The position numbers were made by a program, and so were the translations under genes. Shown here piece by piece: positions 1-11,650 of a stretch of 64,000 nt of DNA; position 1 is the first letter of the stretch, and every line of letters starts with the position of its first letter. The stretch comes from Mytilus trossulus (Eukaryota; Mollusca; Bivalvia; Mytilida; Mytilidae): assembly GCF_036588685.1 (NCBI RefSeq), contig NC_086374.1, positions 29,814,886-29,878,885 of the forward strand, read 5' to 3'. Below the pieces are notes generated by a model. It made no database searches and was not told the DNA's origin. It worked only from the letters and a program-made list of their open reading frames with translations.

Positions 1-146
1 GGCATTTTGTCAAAAAGACAACAAACCTACCATAGAACAGACAACAGCAGAAGGTCACCAATAGGTCTTACAACATTTTTTGACAAAAAAAGCTAGTCTT
101 GTCTATAAAAATGCAAGAGCTGAAGATTCTGTAATATAAACCTTAC

Positions 147-3100
147 CTTAGGGTCTGACAAAGTGGGTTGTACTGGTCTGACATTGATCCTTTTTACTTT
201 CAAATTCAGTTTGTTATTTGGCACTTTTGGTTTGACTACAACCTTTAGAATACATTTTGTCTTAAAATCATTAACATCAATCTAAATGGCTTTTTTTTTA
301 TGTCGATACAATTTTTTTAATTTTGTATAGGTGATTTGTATAGCTGACGACACGATATGGATTTTGTTGAAATTTGTTGAGATTGTACTATTGTACTTAT
401 GAAAAAGGAGATTCGTTGTCGAAGTTGTATTACCAGTGACGTAGGCGTGGGCGGCAGCATGTTAGTTGTATATGAAATGTAATGGCTGAGCAGTTGTCTT
501 TCATGCATATTCATATGATAAAACTATTATCAATATTCATGGTGCTCATGGATCTTAAAATCATCTAAATTAGGGAAACAACAGCGCTGGTACCAGACTA
601 TTCTGTAGATTATATGAAGCTAAGGAGAATACAATTTGCACAAAGAAGAAGTCATTGTAATGATCGGATACTTGAGCAAAAACAAACATGTTTAAACCAA
701 TTTTTCAGCTGTCAGAACTAAAAAATTTGGAAATTTAAATTATTGATTCAGATGAATATTCGGTGAATATGAAATGAATATTCAGCATGTACGTAAGTTC
801 ATTCTATAGATTCGTGAGATTGAGTAATTCCATCATTCTCTAACTCACACCTTAATGAGGGTGGTAATGGAGGTACTTTCATGACGAATAACGGTAAAAA
901 TTGTAGAATTGCAGAGTTTGTACCACAGGCACTAATTTCTATCAATGTGGGGTTTACCATCCATACCCGTACGAAAATAACGTGTAATTTTTCGTACGGG
1001 TATGGATAGTAAACTCCACAGTTTTGTTTTTGTAGCAAATATGGCGATGTATGATTTGCATTGGAGTGTTTTTACTTAACGTCTAGCATTTACAGAAACG
1101 AGTGCCTGTCACGGGTTTGTACTTTAATACTGTTTGTGTTTGTTTTGGGTATTTTTTCAAATATAAAAGGCACTTGTCTATTCTAGAAGATATGATCTGA
1201 ACATCAATCCTAGTACAAGCTTATGCTAATAGATCATCTACATTAACACGAAGATAGTACTTAGATAGTGACAGACTTTGAAAGCAATGAATTCTGATTG
1301 CGTCTGCTATATTGATCATAATGTTCAGGGCGTTTTGTAGTCTAGGAAGAGAAACCAGAAAATAGTTGTGATAAAAAACTATACTAACTTGCCCTAAGAA
1401 TACTTGTCCCATAACGAATATTACTGTTTTTCCTTATACAATTTATTACAATTATTATTGGGACAGTACATCGTTGTCTAATACATATAAAAAAGAAAAA
1501 AAAAGACAGTCTGTATGAGGTTTTGTAAGGGGAAATGAATTATGTCTCAAAATTCTACTTTTTTCATGTGCCTTGTTAGCCAATTTAAAGATTTTAAAAA
1601 TTTCAAACCATCAAATTCGATAGAAATTAGTGCTTTTCAAAATTGATAACCAATGAATGTTTTTAAAAAAAATTGCAGGAATAAAATAACAAAGTCTTTT
1701 TCCGGCTAAATTTGAAAATAAAAGTGTTATCTGAGCTGGCCAGACTTTTTTTCTTTATCAATTATTAAAAACCATTTTTTCACATTCAGGCTATTTGTAA
1801 TACCATGATATTTCAGATTTACTTTGAAACATGTTTACTCTATGCAGTTTAACACTCAGGGGTCTTTCTTGTGACCACATGTGCAAAAACACTCAATGAT
1901 TTTACCTAGTAGTGTTTTAACCGTTTTGTAGGGTACATAACCCAAAACTGGTCATATTTAAAATACCCTAAACCTGGGACTATTATACTAGTCCTTTCTA
2001 ATGATGTAACTGTAAGAAAACTTAAACTATAGGAAAATTGTGGTGTAACCAAGGCCTAACCCCTTAACTCCACAAAACTATATTGATTGTCCAAACGCAG
2101 AAATTATCCAAGCCATACTCGCTTATTTTGTGAAACTGACTCATGAAACTGACAATTAGTCTGCTGTACATCTAAACCTGTCGCTTACAATTTTATTTCT
2201 TGAAAGCACAGGAAGCACATCAATTTAGCATATGAAACAATAGCAGGTTAATGTATTTTGGTATTACAAATGTTAATAACGACGAAATGTGTTGAAAGAC
2301 ACTGAGATACGGTAATGAAGACAAAAGTAGCAATGCATTAATCTCGAAATGACTACTGATGGTAGGTTTAATACCAAAATTTATGACACACGCGATGATT
2401 TTAATTTCCCTATAGTCAACTTTCCATTTCTGTGTAGCAAAATCCCAGCGGTACCAGCATATAGGGTATACGTGTCACAATTGAAACGTTACACTAAGGC
2501 TAGCTCAAAGTACGTTAATTTTGTTGAACGAGGAATACTGCTTTCTCAAAAGTTGCTAAGACACGGCTATGATTCAAACAAATTGAGGTCATCACTCAAG
2601 AAATTTTACGGTCGCCATCATGAGCTGATTGGCCATTATGACAAAAGTGTGTCATCAGTCATAATAACCTTCCATCTTTACCGAACCGAACTTAACTAAG
2701 AAATAACACGACGGGTGCCGTATATGGTGCAGGAAATGCTTACCCTTCTGATTTCACTCCCGGTTTTTAGGGGAGTTCGTGTTGTTTCTTAATTATTATT
2801 TATAACTGTTGATGTAAATATCCTTGGTTTTTGTAAGTATTTGTGTACTACATGGTTTTGATTGTTATTGGCTTTGGTATTGACACGTTATTAGTATCCA
2901 TAATCATGGGCAAATCATATCCTTATAATAAACACTAGACGATCTGTAGAAATAGAAACAGTCCTTGATGACCGTACTATTTTACTTGTCCATTGTCGAC
3001 GTCGTACTATCAGTGACGTCGCCGGGGCATCTATTTAATGAATGGCTATTATTTATTTTGAATTTATTGAACCATAAAACTAATTTTGGACTCTTCACAT

Positions 3101-6100
3101 TGAATAATCCGCGAAGCGTATTATGCAAAATGTGAAGAGTCAAAAATTAGTTTTATGGTTCAATAAAATCAAAATAGATTATTGCCATTCATTATAAATA
3201 AATTTCTATCAAAAATAAGGTTCAAAGAACTTTTTATATTATTTATCTTGACAATAACAACGTACACATATGTTGGCGTATGAATACACAACGTCAAAGT
3301 GGGCGTGTCGCCATAAAAATTGACAACATTGAAATAAAACTAATAATTTTTACCAATCAGAAGACAGTAAATACACAAAATTTATTTATAAAAGTATGGA
3401 CTCGATGTGAAAGCTGTCGTCATTTCCATGATTTCAAAAACAACAAAAAAATATGCTCCTTTTTATAACAGTCACTTATACAGAGATATTTATTGTCATG
3501 ATTCGTCTCACTGTTTGCTATTTTGTTCATCCATTTTCTTAGTACAATGACTTTATGAAAATATCTCCTATTCTCTTGCCGTCTTATTCATATTCACGCC
3601 ATTCATCCTTAAGTTAAATATATGGTACTCAGTCAAATAATTATAATACTTGTTCACATCATGTAACAATCTTTAGTTTACATGTATATTCAAATTCATA
3701 ACAATTATTTTTTGTCAACTTTTTGGTTAACTGATATAAATAATGGCTACATTTATATCAGTTCACCAAAAAATTGACAAAAATATTTCTTTTAGATATA
3801 CTTTTAAACTAAAGATAGATATATCAAGGGGGCCTTCAGATGCATTTCAAATAAGTGGTTAATTTTTTATATATTTTTTTGCTTTTTCATACTTTAAAAA
3901 CCCTAAACCCTATAGCAGTTGTAAAATGAACGAAAAATGTAAAATTTAGAAATTGCTCTTTCAAATTTCCATTTCGGAGCTTTCAATGGGGAAATTCCCG
4001 GCAAATAGTGAAGGTTGGCAGATATGCCTGCTCCTACAACTATTGTCCATAAAGACCAATGTTAAGAGACTCCATAATTTAAAAAAGAAATGATTTATAA
4101 CTTAACTAAAAAAAAGACTCTGAGTAGCATAATGTAAATAGCAATGGCAGGACAGTTGGTACTAATTCTACAAAACCAACATTTAAATGGGTTTATAAAA
4201 TTATAAACCTTCAATCTGAAATCATCCAAAATAAGATTAAATTTAAAATCAAAGACATTTTACCTTATTTAGTTTCAAGTCTTTTTCCAGAAATGGCTCT
4301 TCTATGAGATTAGCTCGTACCATCTCTTCGTGTACTAGTTTGTTAATCTCAGTTGTTGTCATGGCTTCTTCATAAGAATCCTGTAAAAAACAAATGATAA
4401 TTTAAATTATAATAGTAAACCGTATGTGGTCGTATTTAAAGCTCCAATCTATTTTTTATTTAATTTAATAACAAAATGGGTATAATAATATATAGTTTTA
4501 AAATAGGGTGTAGAATAAAAAAAAATCCTCGGAAAACGAAAACGGCAAAATTGAGCTAAATATATACACAGAATCTAGAGTGGCCGAAAAGTCCAAATTC
4601 ATTAGATCTTTCCAAAATTCGGAATATTAACCTCTGCGTAAAAATTCGTATGCTGGATTATGTTTTTGTTTATCCAGTTACAGCAGGAATGTGTCAAAAT
4701 ATATATGGCACAAGCGCATGCAATATTTTACCTTATAACCATATCCAATTTATTCGTTCATATTGTGTTAATTTACGTTTGTCAATTGAGTTAAGCCTTT
4801 CAATTGATATGTTATCGTGTGTTTTTCTATGTTGTGTTGTTATGCTATTGTTTCAGAAAAAAGGAGAAGGTTTGGTACCATTAAAACGTTTAATCCCGCT
4901 GCTAATGTTTGCACCTGTCCTAAGTCAGGAAGCTGATGTAGTACAGTAGTTGGCGTTTGTTTATGTAATCTATACGTGTTTCTAGTTTCTCGTTTTTTAT
5001 ATAGATTAGACCGTTGGCTTTCCCGTTTGAATGGTTTTACACTATAGTTATTTTGGGGCACTTTATAGCTTGTTGTTCAGTGTGAGCCAAGGCTCCGTGT
5101 TGAAGGCCGTACATTGACCTATAATGGTTTTCTTTTATGAACTATTATTTGGATGGAGAGTTGTCTCATTGGCACTCACACCACATCTTCCTATATCTAT
5201 TAACTATATCGACTCAATAACTTCTTTTGGTTTAAAGAAATTATATCATTCAAGTATCTATACACAACGAAAACGTTATGCAGTGTGAAAAATTAAATGT
5301 CAAAAATAACAAATTATAAAAATAAATGTATGTGTATATATAAACTACCAACATTTACCTTCTTGCTGTTCTTTGTGACAGGTTTAGTGAAGATCTTGTT
5401 GGTATTCAATTGCTCTAAATCTGTTTTACTATCAATCTTTTCAATGGGCATCTGACTTCCAACGACCTAAAACAGTAAAACTTTGGTTGATAATTGATTC
5501 TATAATATCCAGTGGCAAATATATCGTGCTCATCCAGTATGAAACTAGCTGGAATATTGTGACCCGAGTTTATAATGTGATATGTGTTTTACCATATGAT
5601 GGTAATGTAAATTAATTTTGACGAGAAATATTCGTAAACTAAGTTTTTCTTACATTCACAGTGTTGCCGAGTTTTTTTTAACTGTGTTCTAAATAAGTTC
5701 GGTAAATTAGATGGGTCATTTTCAAAAAATGTATAATTTTCAGTACACCCATGCTATTTTTTTTTTTTTTTTATTTCTAATGGAAATTTCAGTCGTAATG
5801 GTTAAAATGAAAGCTTGTCGAATTTGTGATTCAGAACATTAATAATAAACACACCTTACATCTATTTTGATAAGATTTAACTGCATGTAAGTCCGATTTT
5901 TGGGGTATTTGTGTGCGTACAGTGTCAGAAAAACACATTTCAAATGATTTTTTTCCAATTTTCTGATCGCCATGATATAGATGCAAAAGGGATTTTTTAA
6001 GAACGTTAATAATTACTAGAACGAAAAATCGTAGCTTCTTTGTCATTGTATGTAACATTAGATCTACTAACTAAATACAATCAGCGTACGGGAGGTTCAT

Positions 6101-9100
6101 GTTCATCCTGCTACCGCTACTTAAACCAGCCGTTAAATTATTCTCCCTTTGAATATTGAATCAGTCAGTGTTGATTTCAACAGTGCAAAGTAATCTTTAC
6201 ATTTAAAACGCTTCGTTTCTTTAACGACAGTGTAGAGAAAAGAAATTTCAAGACATTTATTGAAAAAATAGAGTGTACCTTTTTTCATGTTTATGCTGTT
6301 TCCAACAATTTTGATTAATTACACCAACTGTATGCTTGTAAAAGTGCAATAACGGTTTGGAAACCAAATTCAAAATAGAGAACCATAATCACTTCACCAA
6401 AGGGAGTTATTATTTCACAGCAGCAATAAACTAGAGGCTCCAAAGAGCCTGTGTCGCTCACCTTGTCTATGTGAATATTACACAAAGGAGACTGATGGAT
6501 TTATGACAAAATTGTGTTTTGGTGATGGGGATGTGTTTGTAGATCTTACTTTTCTAAACATTCTTGCTGCTTACAATTATCTCTATCTATAATGAACTTG
6601 GCCGAATATCTTCAGTGGAAATGTAAGTGAAAATTTACAAATTTTACGAAAATTGTTAAAAATTGAATTAAAAGGGCTATAACTCCTTAGGGGGTCAATT
6701 GACCATTTGGTCGTGTTGACTTATTTGTAGATCTTACTTTGCTGAACATTTTTGCTGTTTACAGTTTAAATCTATCTATAATAATATTCAAGATAATAAC
6801 CCAAAACAGCAAAATTTCCTTAAAATTATCAATTCAGGGGCAGCAACCTAACAACAGGTTATCTGATTCATCTGAAAATGTCAGGCCAGATAGATCTTGA
6901 CCTCATTAACACTTTTACCCCGACAGATTTGCTCTAAATGCTCTGGTTTTTAAATTATAAGCCAAACACTGCATTTTACCCCTATGTTCTATTTTTAGCT
7001 GTGGCGGCCATCTTGGTTGGTATGCCGGGTAACCGGACACAACTTTTAAACTAGATACCCAAATGATGGTTGTGGCTAAGTTTGGTTAGATTTGGCCCAG
7101 TAGTTTCAGAGGAGAAGATATTTCTAAAAGTTTACAGACGACGGACGCCAAGTGATGAGAAAAGCTCACATGGCCCTTTAGACAGAAATGAGTCTATCCT
7201 GTCATGTCTATCCTGTAACTATGGTTGCTATATGGTTGCAGTAGCTTATCGACAAATGAAGACAAAAACGTCGTTAATTTTTTTATCTTAACATATAGGT
7301 ACAACCTGGAAAATTGGCAAATAATCTATTATTTTACAGAATGAATATATATAGAAGTTTATTCTTTTGAAAACCATCTAATTAGCTACGTAAAACAAGG
7401 TTAACATTGTATCTAAACCTTTTCTTAATAACAAAAAAAATCTTTTGAAAATGGTAACAGGATAGACGAAATATTGTACAACCAATCAAAAAAAAAAAAT
7501 CAAGATATTCTTGTATTACATCATTAAGATTTCATCTTTTAATATGTTGTTATTAAAGTACTGTTTGATTTGATTTGCTTATGTAGAGGGTTGTTTGATT
7601 AAGTAACTTTTGATAATTTTTTCTCCTCTGATAGAAATCATTGTTTGAATACTGATGACCCTAACAGTAAAGGGTCCAAAAGAAAAGGCTATTAGTTAAA
7701 AAAAAATATGACATGTTTGTTAATCTAGGTATAATGTTTACTTTTTTTAATAAAGGTAAAAAAAAATATGAGAATTTAGATTTGTCTTTGTACATACTTA
7801 AAGACTTTCTACAGAGAAAACCCGAAACAAATCAAGTTTAATATATAAAAAAAGGGGGGCATCCATCCATGACAATATCAGTACATTCAAAACTGAGAAG
7901 ATATGATATAATTGCCTATGAAACAGCTCTCCTTCAGAGATCAAAATGTCTGAGAGGTAACACAATGTCTTCAACAATGAGAATAACTAACACCATATAG
8001 TCAACTGTAAAAGGTCCCGTAAAAATAACTAATTATTTTATATCGGGTTTAAATCATCTCTTTTGAGATAAAAAGGGGCCACATGATATTCTTTATATAC
8101 CGGTCGTTAACAGACATTATGTGGGCCGTGTTGTCTCTGTTAATGACCGGTGGGGCGTGGTTTCTCTGTTTAAAGAGATGTCCCTTTAATAAAACATTTT
8201 GCTTTTTTCAATTTTATATCTCAGTTGTTGAATGGGTTACCACATGTGTTTTGAAATGATAAAATTATAGAAAACTTTATTCAGTATTTATTCATATGAA
8301 AAAAATACCTGCACTTAAATGAATGGCAGTGACATATAGCTACATGTATTACTACAACTGGTATTTACACTTTGCTCTAGAAATCGTACACTATTTTGAG
8401 TTTGCTTTGAACATTTTGAATTTATGAGAATTTGTAATTAAAACAAATGGTTCCTCAATGAAATAAACATAATAGTTATTGAAGAGCTGGTTTTATCGTG
8501 ATATATGGACTGCCTACAGAACAGTGGTATTGACTGTGACATCGATAATGACCTCGACTTCGACTCAGTCATTATCACGGTCTGAGGCAATACCACTGTC
8601 ATGTGGGCAGTCCAGCACATCACGATGATAAATAGGTTTTTTTTTTCAATAACTATTAATGTAACTAATATATGATCAACAAACCTTCCTAGATATAAGT
8701 AGTCTAATGACGTGTATGCTAACAATAAATATATTATTTAAAAACATCTGGATATGAAGATGTGCTAATATAGAGTCCATTTTCACTGTATAAGCAAATA
8801 TAATGTAGGGGAAGTATAAGTTAGGGGTTCGTGTTACTTATTCTTTAGTTTTGTATGTTGTGTCATGTGTACTATTGTTTGTCTGTTTGTCTTTTTATTT
8901 TCGATTTATGAGTTTGACTGTCCCTCTGATATATTTCGTCCCTCTTTTACTTACACATAATTCTTCGAAGTCTTCTGCTTCTTCTGAATAATCGCTTGAA
9001 TAACAAAACTCATCTTCGCTGCTGTTAATCACAACCCCAACACTACAATTAGAATCATAGTCACCATCAGACAGATCAACCTCCGCATACAATTCTCGAA

Positions 9101-9170
9101 AAATGGAACTTGTTGTTCTTTGAATTTTTCGATTGGAAAGAGGATTATCGAAACTTTCGCTGAGAGACAT
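147..9170 (-). CDS. Unrecognised gene, 5' part: four phase-0 exons, partial
   Basis: Four exons on the minus strand join in one frame. They are 9170-8955 (72 codons from ATG), 5466-5359 (36), 4380-4264 (39) and 260-147 (38). Each starts after AG, ends before GT (GTAAGT, GTAAAT, GTAAAA, GTAAGG), and every junction is phase 0, which is hard to explain by chance. Exon 1 starts MSLSESFDNPL and is very acidic and Ser-rich (SSEDEF, SDYSEEAEDFEELC). Exons 2 and 3 are charged and probably helical (EINKLVHEEMVRANL). Exon 4 is basic (KVVVKPKVPNNKLNLKVKR) and proline-containing. There is no signal peptide or membrane segment, so an intracellular, partly disordered protein is likely. The family is not recognised. 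The frame is open at the last donor and the gene continues beyond the left edge. Small exons could be missing between 8955 and 5466. Confidence 0.62.
947..1019. repeat. Foldback hairpin, about 30-bp arms
   Basis: The arms are near-perfect inverted copies around a short loop; the inner stem is ATACCCGTACGAAAA against its complement. It lies downstream of the last visible exon of the left gene on the plus map, possibly in an intron. No target duplication is evident. Confidence 0.8.
1022..2340. other. AT-rich non-coding stretch
   Basis: I see no ORF with recognisable content, no long inverted repeat and no tandem array here. It lies in the intron between the exons at 4264 and 260 of the left gene. 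Confidence 0.5.
2349..2900 (+). mobile_element. Retroelement remnant: end of reverse-transcriptase ORF plus 3' tail
   Basis: A 116-codon ORF (2349-2699) reads TTDGRFNTKIYDTRDDFNF, then PIVNFPFLCSKIPA, and ends with KKFYGRHHELIGHYDKS. I recognise this KIYDKRDDFNFPIVNFPFL-type segment as the part downstream of the catalytic RT domain in retroelements very common in mussels and other bivalves, possibly Penelope-like. The catalytic core is absent, so this is a 5'-truncated copy. The downstream stretch TCACTCCCGGTTTTTAGG and GAGTTCGTGTTGTTTCTT matches the 3' tail seen again at 8825, 18785 and 38090. It is an intronic insertion in the left gene, antisense to it. Confidence 0.7.
3033..3200. repeat. 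Foldback hairpin element, about 75-bp arms
   Basis: The outer arms pair ATTTAATGAATGG with CCATTCATTATAAAT. The inner arms pair GAACCATAAAACTAATTTT and GACTCTTCACATT with their complements around a short loop. It looks like a MITE or foldback in an intron of the left gene. No coding content. Confidence 0.85.
3669..3816. repeat. Foldback hairpin element
   Basis: The arms begin ATCTTTAGTTTA and end TAAACTAAAGAT. The inner stem pairs AACTGATATAAAT with ATTTATATCAGTT and TTGTCAACTTTTTGGT with its near-complement. It is intronic in the left gene. Confidence 0.85.
4800..5210 (+). repeat. Dispersed repeat family R1, copy 1
   Basis: It shares long stretches, in opposite orientation, with 17385-17830 and 59135-59325: GTTTGCACCTGTCCTAAGTC, GAGCCAAGGCTCCGTGTTG, AAGGCCGTAC and GAGTTGTCTCATTGGCACTC. 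Shorter relatives lie at 11500, 13880 and 49495. The ORFs across it are not conserved in frame between copies, so I treat it as non-coding. Class unknown. Confidence 0.75.
6428..7180 (-). mobile_element. Hairpin-headed repeat family H1, single-unit copy
   Basis: Read on the minus strand, it starts near 7180 with a truncated hairpin head (GCTCAC, GGCCC), then a GTCCGTCGTC run, then an AT-rich body. It ends at 6428 with the terminus GCGACACAGGCTCTTTGG then AGCCTCTAG. It is the reverse complement of the multi-unit copy at 9503-11390 and lies in intron 1 of the left gene. Confidence 0.8.
8048..8190. repeat. Imperfect foldback
   Basis: The central stem pairs ACCGGTCGTTAACAGACA with TGTCTCTGTTAATGACCGGT. 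Outer sequences TTTAAATCATCTCTTTT and AAAGAGATG pair loosely. It ends near TCCCTTTAA, resembling the AAAGGG-type termini seen elsewhere in the window. Intronic. Confidence 0.6.
8468..8661. repeat. Foldback hairpin element, about 190 bp
   Basis: The termini are CATAATAGTTATTGAA and TTCAATAACTATTAATG. The inner arms pair TGGACTGCCTACAGAACAGT with a near-complement, plus GTGGTATTG with CAATACCAC. It lies in intron 1 of the left gene; the 95-aa ORF across it has no support. Confidence 0.85.
8825..8948 (+). mobile_element. Retroelement 3' tail abutting an exon donor
   Basis: The stretch GGGGTTCGTGTTACTTATTC, TGTGTCATGTGTACTATTG, TTTGTCTGTTTGTCTTTTT and GAGTTTGACTGTCCCTCTG matches the 3' tail of the RT element family at 2349. 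It ends with CGTCCCTCTTTT immediately before the minus-strand donor GTAAGT (8954-8949) of exon 1 of the left gene. Confidence 0.65.
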
Positions 9171-9432
9171 TTCTCGACTTTTTACATCGACGAATAAGCG
9201 AAAAGTGAAACGTTGCTAAAGGGGTCGTCAAGTAGTGCTGATAGTGACGTTCTCTCACAAAGAACCGTTTGTTGTATATGAAGTTCTGTACTGATCAGGC
9301 ACGACACCATTGCCGATACACACGTTGTTTGTATAAATTAATCAAAAGCGTAGTAGTATAGTTTAAGCTCTTGTTGTGTTGTTTTTGTGTGTTGTTTTTG
9401 TATTTTGTTTGTTTGTTTGTTCTCTCAGATTT

Positions 9433-11390
9433 GTAAATAATGTCTTTTTTGTTGGGTATATATAGTAAGTACCCGACAAGGTCCACTCTGTGTAGTATTT
9501 GTATTTTTAGCTCACCTAGCCCAAAGGGCCAAGTGAGCATTTTCCATCACTTTGCGATAATAATGTCTTTTTTGTTGGGGTATATATGAAGTACCCGACA
9601 AGGTCCACTCTGTGTATTATTTGTATTTTTAGCTCACCTGGCCCATAGGGCCAAGTGAGCATTTCCCATCACTTTGCGACCGGCGTCCGTCGTCCGGCGT
9701 CGTTAACTTTTACCAAAATCGTCTCCTCTGAAACTACTGGGCCAAATTATATCAATCATCATTGGGGTATTTAGTTTAAAAGATGTGTCCGGGACCCGTC
9801 CAACCAACCAAGATGGCCGTCACGGCTAAAAATAGAACATAGGGGTAAAATGCAGTTTTTGGATTATAACTCAAAACCAAAGCATTAAGAGCAAATCAGA
9901 CATAGGTAAAATTGTTTATCAGGTCAAGATCTATCTGCCCTGAAATTTCAGATGAATCGGACAACCCGTTGTTGAGTTGCTGCCCCTGCATTGGTAATTT
10001 TAAGGAAATTTTGCTGTTTTTAATTATTATCTTGAATATTATTATAGATAGGGATAAACTGTAAACAACAATAATGTTCAGCAAAGTAAGATATACAATT
10101 AAGTCAACATGACCAAAATGGTCAGTAGATCCCTTTAGGAGTAATTGCCCTTTCAAATAGCAAATTTTTAACCATTTTTCGTAAATCTAAGTCATCTTTT
10201 ACAAAAATCTTTTCCTCTGAAACTACTGGGCCAAATTAAACTATACTTAGCCACAATCATCATTGGGGTATTCATTTTAAAAAATGGTGTCCGGTGAATC
10301 AGCCATCTAACCAAGACGGCCGCCAAGGGTAAAAGTATAACATAGGGGTAAAATGCAGTGTTTGGCTTATAACTCAAAAACCAAAGCATTTAAAGCAAAT
10401 CTGACATTGGTAAAATTGGTTATCAGGTCAAGATCTATCTGCCCTGAAATTTTCAGATGAATCGGACAACCCGTTGTTGGGTTGCTGCCCCTGAATTGGT
10501 AATTTTTAGGAAATTTTGCTATTTTTGGTTATTATCTTGAATATTATTAAAGATAGAGATAAACTGTAAACAACAATAATTTTCAGCAAAGTAAGATTTA
10601 CAATTAAGTCAGCATGACCAAAATGGTCAGTTGACCCCTTTAGGAGTTAATGCCCTTTATAGCAAATGTTTAACCATTTTTCGTAAATCTTAGTCATCTT
10701 TCACAAAAATCTTCTCCTCTAAAACTACTGAGCCAATTAAGCCAAACTTGGCCACAATCATCATTGGGGTATTTTTTTTTTTTTTTTATGTGTCCGGTGA
10801 ACCAGCCATCCAACCAAGATAGCCGCCACAGGAAAAAATTTAACAGAGGGGTAAAATGCAGTTTTGGCTTATAACTCAAAAACCAAAGCATTTAGAGCAA
10901 ATCTGACATGGGTAACATTGTTAATCAGGTCAAGATCTATCTGCCCTAAAATTTTCAGATGAATCGTACAACCTGTTGTTGGGTTGCTGCCCCTGAATTG
11001 GTTATTTTAAGGAAATTTTGCCGTTTTTGTTTATTATCTTGAATATTATTATAGATAGAGATAATCTGTAAACAGCAATAATGTTCAGCAAAGAATGATT
11101 TACAAATAAGGGTCAGTTGATCCCTTTAGGAGTTATTGCCCTTTATAGTCAATTTTTATAAAATTGGTAAACTTTTACTAACATTTTCCACTGAAACTAC
11201 TGGGCCAAGTTTATTATAGATAAAGATAACTGTTAGCAGCAAGAATATTCAGTAAAGTAAGATGTACAAACACATCACCATCACCAAAACACAATTTTGT
11301 CACAAATCCATCTGCTTTCTTTGTTTAATATTCACATCTATATAGACCAAGGTGAGCGACACAGACTCTTTAGAGCCTCTAGTTATTCTT
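9433..11390 (+). mobile_element. Hairpin-headed repeat family H1, multi-unit copy with duplicated head
   Basis: The head hairpin (GCTCACCTGGCCC, short loop, GGGCCAAGTGAGC) occurs twice, at about 9512 and 9632, because a segment of about 125 bp is tandemly duplicated (9433-9558 and 9558-9680). Next comes a GTCCGTCGTCC run, then three and a part units of about 490 bp, marked by CTCTGAAACTACTGGGCCAA near 9724, 10216, 10716 and 11190. The terminus is GGTGAGCGACACAG then GAGCCTCTAG. ORFs within it are not conserved between units. It is upstream of the left gene. Confidence 0.85.
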
Positions 11391-11499
11391 TTTATAATTC
11401 TATTCTGTATATATGACTGTGCCTTTCCCAAGTCATGAATCTGTTATTCAGTGGTTGCCGTTTGTTGCTGTGTAACATATTTGTTTTCCGTTAATTTTT

Positions 11500-11650
11500 T
11501 TAACATAAATTAGGCCATTGGTTTTCTTGTTTGAATTGTTGTACATTTGACATTTCGGGGCCTTCTATTGCTGACCATGCGGTATGGGCTTTGTTCATTG
11601 TTGAAGGCCGTATGGTGACCTATAGTTGTTAATTTCTGTGCCATTTGGTT
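11500..11650 (+). repeat. Dispersed repeat family R1, short copy
   Basis: GCTGACCATGCGGTATGGGC, then TTGAAGGCCGTATGGTGACC and TATAGTTGTTAATTTCTGTG, match the copy at 13880-14095. I see nothing coding. Confidence 0.65.

Noticed and set aside
3280-3468. Plus-strand ORF of 62 codons
   Set aside because: It lies between two foldbacks in an intron; no family resemblance and no splice support.
4650-5061. ORFs on both strands at 4650-4949 and 4840-5061
   Set aside because: They lie in repeat R1, and the reading frames are not kept in the other R1 copies.
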